Source of the DNA: Verrucomicrobiota bacterium
Lineage (GTDB): Bacteria > Verrucomicrobiota > Verrucomicrobiia > Chthoniobacterales > UBA10450
NCBI GenBank assembly: GCA_003219945.1
Contig: QHQV01000253.1
Location: 1 to 11,289, forward strand
Length of the DNA: 11,289 nucleotides
Direction of reading: 5' to 3'
Shown here: positions 6,916 to 11,289 of the stretch, piece by piece
Position numbering within the stretch: the first letter of the stretch is position 1
Layout: each line of letters starts with the position of its first letter
Notes under the pieces: generated by a model
Seen by the model: only the letters and a program-made list of their open reading frames with translations
Told to the model about the DNA's origin: nothing
Databases searched by the model: none
Position numbers and translations under genes: made by a program

Positions 6916-8691
6916 ATGCTGAATTTATTACTTGGTTTCGCTTCCATTGCGTGCGCCGCTGTGATGTTGGCTGGCGTAGCCTTCGCGCAGCCTTCCACGC
7001 CGGCAGACGACGGGCAATGGACGATGCCGGCAAAGAATTTCGAGAACACGCGCTATAGCGGGCTCGATCAGATCAAAATTAATAACGCGAGGGACTTGCG
7101 CGTTGCCTGGACATTTTCTACTGGTGTGAACAAAGGCCAGGAAGCGGCGCCGCTTGTCGTCGGCGACTCGATGTACGTCGTCACGCCGTATCCGAACATT
7201 CTTTACGCCCTCGACCTAAAACAAAATGGCGCGGTAAAATGGAAGTTCGAGCCTGAGCCTGCCGCCGCGGCGCAAGGTGTTGCGTGTTGCGACGTGGTGA
7301 ATCGCGGTTGTTTTTTCGATAAAGGGAAAATTTTCTTTAACACACTCGACGACAACGTCTGCGCAGTCGATGCCAACAGCGGAAAGCTCCTTTGGAAAAC
7401 GAAAGTAGGCGAGATCAACAAGGGCGAGACAATGACCATGGCCCCGTTGGTGGTGCACGACAAAGTGCTCGTGGGGAACAGCGGCGGCGAATTCGGGGTG
7501 CGTGGCTGGCTGACCGCTGTCGATGCGAACAGCGGCAAAATCGCTTGGCGCGGGTACAGCACCGGCCCGGACGCCGACTGCTTGATAGGATCGGAGTTCA
7601 AACCGTTTTACGAGAGCGACCGCGGCAAAGATCTCGGAGTAAAATCCTGGCCGCCGGATCACTGGCAGATCGGCGGCGCCACAGTGTGGGGCTGGATCTC
7701 ATACGATGCGGCGCAGAACCTGATCTTCTACGGCACGGCGAACCCGGGAACGTGGAATCCGGAGCTGCGTCCGGGCGACAACAAGTGGGCATGCGGTGTG
7801 TTCGCGCGCAATCCCGACACCGGCCAGGCGCGCTGGTTTTACCAATGGAATCCGCATGACGAATTTGATCACGACGGCGTAAACGAAAACATCGTAGTAG
7901 ATCTGCAGGTTGATGGTCGCACGCGGAAGACGCTGCTCGCCGCGCAACGCAACGGCTACGTTTACGTTCTCGATCGCACGACCGGCGAAGTGCTGTCTGC
8001 TACGCCGTTCATTCGCATCACCGCGAGCAAAGGCGTCGATCTGAAGACGGGCCGCATCATACCGAACGAGGAGAAGAAGCCGCAAATCGGAAAAGTAATT
8101 CGCGACGTGGCGCCCGCGTCGCCGGGTGCAAAAGATTGGCAGCCGTGCGCCTGGTCGCCGCGAACGCACTTGCTCTACATCCCGCATCAAAACCTGGCGA
8201 TGGATTACGAAGGCGTTGAAGCGAGTTACATCGAAGGCACGCCGTACCTCGGCGTGAATGTAAAAATGTACGGCAACGGCGGCGGCAAACGCGGCGAGTA
8301 CTGCGCCTGGGATCCGGTGCAAAAGAAAAAAGTGTGGGCCATCGAAGAAGATTTTCCTGTGTGGAGCGGCACGCTGGCTACCGCTGGTGACGTCACATTT
8401 TACGGAACTATGGACGGTTGGTTCAAAGCCGTGAACGCCAAGACCGGCGAAGTGCTTTGGCAATTCAAAACCGGCTCCGGAATCATTGGACAACCCACAA
8501 CATTTCTTGGGCCTGACGGCAAACAATACGTCGCAGTTCTGTCAGGCGTAGGCGGTTGGGCGGGCGCAGTGGTTTCAGGCGATCTCGATGCGCGCGATCC
8601 AACTGCCGCTCTGGGTTTCGCCAACGCCATGAAAGATTTGCCGCAGCACACCGCGAAAGGCGGCACCCTTTACGTGTTTGCGCTGCCATGA
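6916..8691 (+). CDS. xoxF: XoxF-type PQQ-dependent methanol/alcohol dehydrogenase
   Basis: This periplasmic quinoprotein should oxidise methanol or another primary alcohol with PQQ, passing electrons to a c-type cytochrome. The product has 591 residues, typical of XoxF. Residues 1-24 (MLNLLLG...GVAFA) are a signal peptide, and this fixes the start. The vicinal disulfide pair is Cys124-Cys125 in GVACCDVVNRG. Metal ligands by family alignment are Glu192 (GGEFGVRG), Asn276 (TANPGTWNPE) and Asp318 in HDEFDHDGVN. Asp320, two residues after the catalytic Asp318, is the extra acidic ligand that distinguishes lanthanide-dependent enzymes from the calcium enzyme MxaF, which has Ala there. Tryptophan-docking propeller repeats such as DANSGKLLWK are present. 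It overlaps the next gene by ATGA. The alcohol specificity is inferred, not shown. Confidence 0.93.
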   Translation: MLNLLLGFASIACAAVMLAGVAFAQPSTPADDGQWTMPAKNFENTRYSGLDQIKINNARDLRVAWTFSTGVNKGQEAAPLVVGDSMYVVTPYPNILYALDLKQNGAVKWKFEPEPAAAAQGVACCDVVNRGCFFDKGKIFFNTLDDNVCAVDANSGKLLWKTKVGEINKGETMTMAPLVVHDKVLVGNSGGEFGVRGWLTAVDANSGKIAWRGYSTGPDADCLIGSEFKPFYESDRGKDLGVKSWPPDHWQIGGATVWGWISYDAAQNLIFYGTANPGTWNPELRPGDNKWACGVFARNPDTGQARWFYQWNPHDEFDHDGVNENIVVDLQVDGRTRKTLLAAQRNGYVYVLDRTTGEVLSATPFIRITASKGVDLKTGRIIPNEEKKPQIGKVIRDVAPASPGAKDWQPCAWSPRTHLLYIPHQNLAMDYEGVEASYIEGTPYLGVNVKMYGNGGGKRGEYCAWDPVQKKKVWAIEEDFPVWSGTLATAGDVTFYGTMDGWFKAVNAKTGEVLWQFKTGSGIIGQPTTFLGPDGKQYVAVLSGVGGWAGAVVSGDLDARDPTAALGFANAMKDLPQHTAKGGTLYVFALP

Positions 8692-9545
8692 ATTCACCAC
8701 GAAGGACACGAGGATCACGAAGATTGAATCAGCTTTTCGTCTTGGTGGTCTTCGTGCTCTTCGTGGTGCAAAATTCAGCTGCCGAAGAGCAACGCGTGCT
8801 GAGAGTCGCTGCGGATCCGAATAATCTCCCCTTTTCAAACGACCGCCTGGAGGGATTCGAAAACGAGATTGCAGAGCTGATCGCGCGCGAGCTCCACTGC
8901 AGAATTGAATATCATTGGCGCGCGCAGCGGCGCGGGTTTTTTCGCGAGACGCTCAAGAGCGGCGATGTCGATCTCGTGCTCGGAGTGCCTGCGCATTTTG
9001 ATATGGCGCTGACCACCGCGCCTTATTACCGCTCGAGCTATGTGTTCGTAAGTCGCGTTGATCGGAATCTCCACGTGTCGTCGTTCGACGATCCGCAACT
9101 GCGCAAGCTCAAAGTCGGCGTGCAACTCGTCGGCAACGACGGCGTCGATACGCCCCCCGCGCACGCCTTGGCAGCGCGCGGAATGGTGAACAATGTCATC
9201 GGTTTCACACTCTACGGCGATTACAGCCAGCGCAATCCGCCTGCCCGGATCGTGGACGCTGTCGCGAATGGTGATATTGACGTTGCCATCGCGTGGGGAC
9301 CGCTCGCCGGCTATTTCGCAAAGCACTCGAAAACACCGCTCGAGATTATTGCGGTGACCCCCCAGAAAGAGGGCCCGCTCAGGTTCGCGTTCGACGTCTC
9401 GTTGGGCGTAAGCAAACAGGAACGGGAGCTGCGAGATGAACTCGACATGTTCGTCACCAATCACCCCGAGGAAATCAACGGCATCCTTGACAGATATAAC
9501 GTCCCGCGCGCCTCGCGTGAGGCACAGCTCACGTCAGCAAAATGA
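8688..9545 (+). CDS. xoxJ: XoxJ-type periplasmic substrate-binding protein of quinoprotein dehydrogenase cluster
   Basis: The product has 285 residues and is related to bacterial solute-binding proteins. It matches the 'quinoprotein dehydrogenase-associated putative ABC transporter substrate-binding protein' group: LRVAADPNNLPFSND (38-52), GFENEIAELIA (56-66), QRRGFFRETL (80-89), TTAPYYRSSYVFV (109-121), TPPAHALAARG (155-165) and PPARIVDAV (184-192), followed by WGPLAGYFAKHS (203-214). There is no ABC permease gene here. MxaJ/XoxJ proteins are thought to assist maturation or activation of the dehydrogenase in the periplasm. The start is the ATGA overlap with xoxF (8688-8691). The signal peptide (1-32, cut before EEQRV) is encoded by the two arms of an inverted repeat: the left arm gives PRRTRGSRR, the right arm gives a VVFVLFVV core. 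Confidence 0.92.
   Translation: MNSPRRTRGSRRLNQLFVLVVFVLFVVQNSAAEEQRVLRVAADPNNLPFSNDRLEGFENEIAELIARELHCRIEYHWRAQRRGFFRETLKSGDVDLVLGVPAHFDMALTTAPYYRSSYVFVSRVDRNLHVSSFDDPQLRKLKVGVQLVGNDGVDTPPAHALAARGMVNNVIGFTLYGDYSQRNPPARIVDAVANGDIDVAIAWGPLAGYFAKHSKTPLEIIAVTPQKEGPLRFAFDVSLGVSKQERELRDELDMFVTNHPEEINGILDRYNVPRASREAQLTSAK
8695..8768. repeat. Imperfect palindrome of CACCACGAAG type inside xoxJ
   Basis: The arms 8695-8722 and 8741-8768 (28 bases each) are inverted copies matching at 23 of 28 positions by my count, around an 18-base spacer. Three of the five differences would be G-U pairs in RNA. The outer ten bases, CACCACGAAG and CTTCGTGGTG, are perfect. The sequence type, tandem CACGAAG-like units in one arm and CTTCGTG-like units in the other, resembles intergenic palindromes I associate with Verrucomicrobiota. 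That link is from memory and unverified. Confidence 0.85.
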
Positions 9546-10171
9546 ATCAGGAGAGCAAAACAAAACGAATGGTAGGCACGGCACTCCGTTTCCGTTCGCA
9601 CGGAGTGGCGCACCCTACCCAAAGCTTCGTGCGTTCCTGCATGCCTTATTTTCTTGTTCTTCTTCCATTCCTGTTTTTCAGCTGTGAACGCGAGGAGCGT
9701 ACACTGGTCGTACAACCGCCTTCCGCGCAAGAGGCGTCGCTTCCGCAGGTGAGCGATCTGGCTCCAGGCCCACAGCATAACAAAGCGCCGTCCGTGTCGA
9801 ACCCGGACGAAAACAACTCATGGATGATGGCCGAGGGTAAGCGGTTCTACGAAGCGTACAACTGCGTTGGTTGTCACGCGCACGGTGGCGGAGGGATGGG
9901 CCCGCCGTTGATGGACGAGAAATGGATATACGGACACGAGCCGCAGCAAGTGTACGCAACGATTGTGGAAGGCCGGCCTAACGGAATGCCATCGTTTCGC
10001 GGGAAAATTTCGAACGATCAACTCTGGGAAATCGTGGCTTACGTTCGCAGCTTGAGCGGCCTAACAAATCAATGGGCCGCAAACGCGCGCGACGATCACA
10101 TCAAAGGGGCGCCGCCACCGAATTCCGTTCCGGAAGGAACGCCACACAATAGTTCGGAGCCGCAACCATAA
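9542..10171 (+). CDS. c-type cytochrome, probable electron acceptor of the dehydrogenase (XoxG-like role)
   Basis: This exported monoheme cytochrome c has 209 residues from the ATGA-overlap start. The heme motif is CVGCH (Cys108, Cys111, His112). The axial Met is probably Met149 in PNGMPSFRG, followed by the usual C-terminal helix DQLWEIVAYVRSL (159-171). After that comes a Pro/Ser/Asn-rich tail of about 35 residues. Residues 34-48 (MPYFLVLLPFLFFSC) form a hydrophobic export signal with a possible lipid-accepting Cys48, though the lipobox is imperfect. The ATG at 9641 (Met34) is a serious alternative start. Residues 10-26 of the longer form are encoded by a palindromic repeat, and neither start has a Shine-Dalgarno sequence. 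Placement between xoxJ and coxB suggests that it carries electrons from the dehydrogenase towards the oxidase. Confidence 0.85.
   Translation: MNQESKTKRMVGTALRFRSHGVAHPTQSFVRSCMPYFLVLLPFLFFSCEREERTLVVQPPSAQEASLPQVSDLAPGPQHNKAPSVSNPDENNSWMMAEGKRFYEAYNCVGCHAHGGGGMGPPLMDEKWIYGHEPQQVYATIVEGRPNGMPSFRGKISNDQLWEIVAYVRSLSGLTNQWAANARDDHIKGAPPPNSVPEGTPHNSSEPQP
9571..9619. repeat. Imperfect palindrome at the cytochrome gene start
   Basis: The arms 9571-9589 and 9600-9619 surround a ten-base loop. GGTAGG pairs with CCTACC at the base and CACTCCGT with ACGGAGTG at the tip; a less matched block of five to six bases lies between. It lies either in the first 26 codons of the cytochrome gene or, if Met34 is the true start, in the 95-base spacer after xoxJ. 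Confidence 0.7.
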
Positions 10172-10183
10172 TGAACACGAGTT

Positions 10184-10262
10184 GCTGTAGCGTGCGCTGT
10201 CCTCAGCTCAGAAGGTCTGAGGTCCCACAAACAACTCCGCTGAGGACAGCGGACTCTACAGC
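10184..10262. repeat. Long palindrome between the cytochrome and coxB genes
   Basis: The arms 10184-10207 and 10239-10262 (24 bases each) match at 22 of 24 positions by my count, around a 31-base spacer. The shared core is GCTGTCCTCAGC. The spacer holds a further CTCAG/CTGAG pair. The right arm ends three bases before the coxB ATG, where a ribosome binding site would normally lie. The element nearly fills the intergenic gap (10172-10265). Confidence 0.85.
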
Positions 10263-10265
10263 TTT

Positions 10266-11246
10266 ATGAGCGCTGCAGATTTCCAATCAGCATTGAATCC
10301 TGCCGCGTCCGAATCGGCGCACATCACGCATCTGTGGTGGACGTTCTTTTGGGTGACGCTCGTGATTTTCGCGCTCGTCGCGATTTTCCTGTTCATCGCG
10401 ATCCTGCGAAACATTCGCCGCTCGTCTGGCGATCCGCAGCCGCCGATCCTGCCGGAACCGACGCAAGCGAGCGAAAACCGCGCGACGAAAGTGGTCTCTG
10501 CGTTGGTAGTCATCACGGTGTTGATCTTGTTTGCGCTCCTGATCGGCGACTTTTTCACCGGCAACGCGATTTACGCCACGCCGGACCCAAAGGCGCTTTC
10601 GATCAAAATAACCGGACACCAATGGTGGTGGGAAGTGGAATATCAGGACCCGCAGCCGAGCGAGATCGTGACCACTGCAAACGAGATTCACGTACCCGTC
10701 GGAAAGCCGGTGAAGTTGGAGCTGCAATCCAGCGACGTCATCCACAGCTTCTGGGTTCCGAATATTCACGGCAAAAAGGATCTCGTCCCGGGGCATCCCA
10801 CCACAACATGGTTCACCGCCCGACGCACCGGGGAATTTCGCGGGCAATGTGCCGAGTACTGCGGCGAACAACATGCACACATGCGACTGGTTTTCGTCGC
10901 GGAAGCGCCTGACGCATTCAGCAGTTGGCTGGCGGCTCAAAAGAAATCCGCGCCTGAGCCGATGTCGGATTCGCAACGCCGCGGTCGCGATGTTTTTCTC
11001 GCCTCACAATGTGTGATGTGTCACACGATTCAGGGTACCAAAGCGCGCGCAACGCTCGGGCCCGATCTCACGCACATTGCCGGACGAAAAATGATCGCGG
11101 CTGGCGAACTGCCGAACACCCGCGGCTATCTAGCCGGCTGGATTTTGAATGCATCAGCGCTGAAGCCCGGAGTTCGCATGCCGCCAAATCAATTATCCTC
11201 CGACGATCTCAATTCACTTCTGGATTATCTGGAGAGCTTGAAATGA
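10266..11246 (+). CDS. coxB: Cytochrome c oxidase subunit II with fused cytochrome c domain (caa3 type)
   Basis: The product has 326 residues. Two membrane helices (about 24-48 and 77-98) anchor a periplasmic cupredoxin domain. GHQWWWEVEY (117-126) is the aromatic electron-entry patch. All CuA ligands are present: His160, Cys195, Glu197 (backbone), Cys199, His203 and Met206, in HSFWVP and CAEYCGEQHAHM. A C-terminal cytochrome c domain follows, with heme motif CVMCH (Cys249, Cys252, His253) and axial Met305 in GVRMPPN. This fusion defines caa3-type oxidases, which take electrons from small c-type cytochromes and reduce oxygen. The start is close to the N-terminal helix and lies directly after the palindrome, with no visible Shine-Dalgarno sequence. 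The stop overlaps the next ATG as ATGA. Confidence 0.95.
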   Translation: MSAADFQSALNPAASESAHITHLWWTFFWVTLVIFALVAIFLFIAILRNIRRSSGDPQPPILPEPTQASENRATKVVSALVVITVLILFALLIGDFFTGNAIYATPDPKALSIKITGHQWWWEVEYQDPQPSEIVTTANEIHVPVGKPVKLELQSSDVIHSFWVPNIHGKKDLVPGHPTTTWFTARRTGEFRGQCAEYCGEQHAHMRLVFVAEAPDAFSSWLAAQKKSAPEPMSDSQRRGRDVFLASQCVMCHTIQGTKARATLGPDLTHIAGRKMIAAGELPNTRGYLAGWILNASALKPGVRMPPNQLSSDDLNSLLDYLESLK

Positions 11247-11289
11247 GAGCAGCACGTGGATTCGCGAATTCTGGGGAGCACAGGCCGCT
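11243..11289 (+). CDS. Start of next gene, possibly oxidase subunit I (partial)
   Basis: An ATG overlapping the coxB stop (ATGA, 11243-11246) opens a frame reading MRAARGFANSGEHRP to the window edge. Fifteen residues cannot identify a family. In oxidase operons subunit I (coxA/ctaD) commonly follows coxB, so that is the expectation from order alone. A polar N-terminal tail before the first helix would be compatible. Confidence 0.4.
   Translation, partial: MRAARGFANSGEHRP

Noticed and set aside
7699..8526. A 275-codon open frame antisense to xoxF
   Set aside because: It lies wholly within the conserved dehydrogenase gene. The product is rich in Arg, Val and Ala with no domain pattern, as expected from antisense of a GC-rich gene.
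1..11289. CRISPR array, transposase or phage module
   Set aside because: No regularly spaced direct repeats and no transposase, integrase or capsid-like products were seen. The holin-like protein belongs to a chromosomal family and has no phage neighbours.

Overview
The window looks like chromosomal DNA from an uncultivated, probably soil-dwelling Gram-negative bacterium. Verrucomicrobiota is my best guess; Acidobacteriota is the main alternative. The guess rests on three things: the mix of genes, the moderate-to-high GC, and short palindromic repeats of the CACCACGAAG...CTTCGTGGTG type, which I associate with Verrucomicrobiota. This is inference, because no rRNA or marker gene is present.

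Left part (1-3422). An intact YihY/BrkB-type membrane protein is followed by two gene wrecks lying head to head: a PAP2 phosphatase lacking its N-terminal part (minus strand) and the C-terminal half of an MFS transporter (plus strand) that also carries a one-base frameshift. About 500 bases with no recognisable gene follow. Next is a two-gene minus-strand operon: a holin-like (DUF1469-type) membrane protein, then a DUF3618-like single-span protein with a very basic tail.

Middle part (3423-6664). A structured intergenic region precedes a GT4 glycosyltransferase, a ferritin-like DUF892 (YciE/YciF-type) protein, an unknown 76-residue protein on the minus strand, and a DUF2231 four-helix membrane protein. 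Holin-like, DUF3618-like, DUF892 and DUF2231 genes often occur near one another in soil bacteria and are usually linked to stress or the cell envelope. Two hairpin-forming inverted repeats lie in the gap between the convergent DUF892 and 76-residue genes.

Right part (6916-11289). This is the metabolic core: a xoxF-type PQQ methanol dehydrogenase with the lanthanide-signature Asp, a xoxJ-type periplasmic binding protein, a c-type cytochrome (possible XoxG equivalent), and a CoxB subunit with a complete CuA site and a fused cytochrome c domain. A further gene, probably coxA, starts at the window edge. Three of the four gene junctions are ATGA overlaps. The layout suggests that electrons from periplasmic alcohol oxidation pass through the cytochrome to a caa3-type terminal oxidase.

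The most unusual feature is in this cluster. Three successive gene starts each coincide with, or abut, a different imperfect palindrome, and none of the three starts has a clear Shine-Dalgarno sequence. At xoxJ the palindrome lies inside the coding sequence: one arm encodes the Arg-rich n-region and the other the hydrophobic core of the signal peptide.
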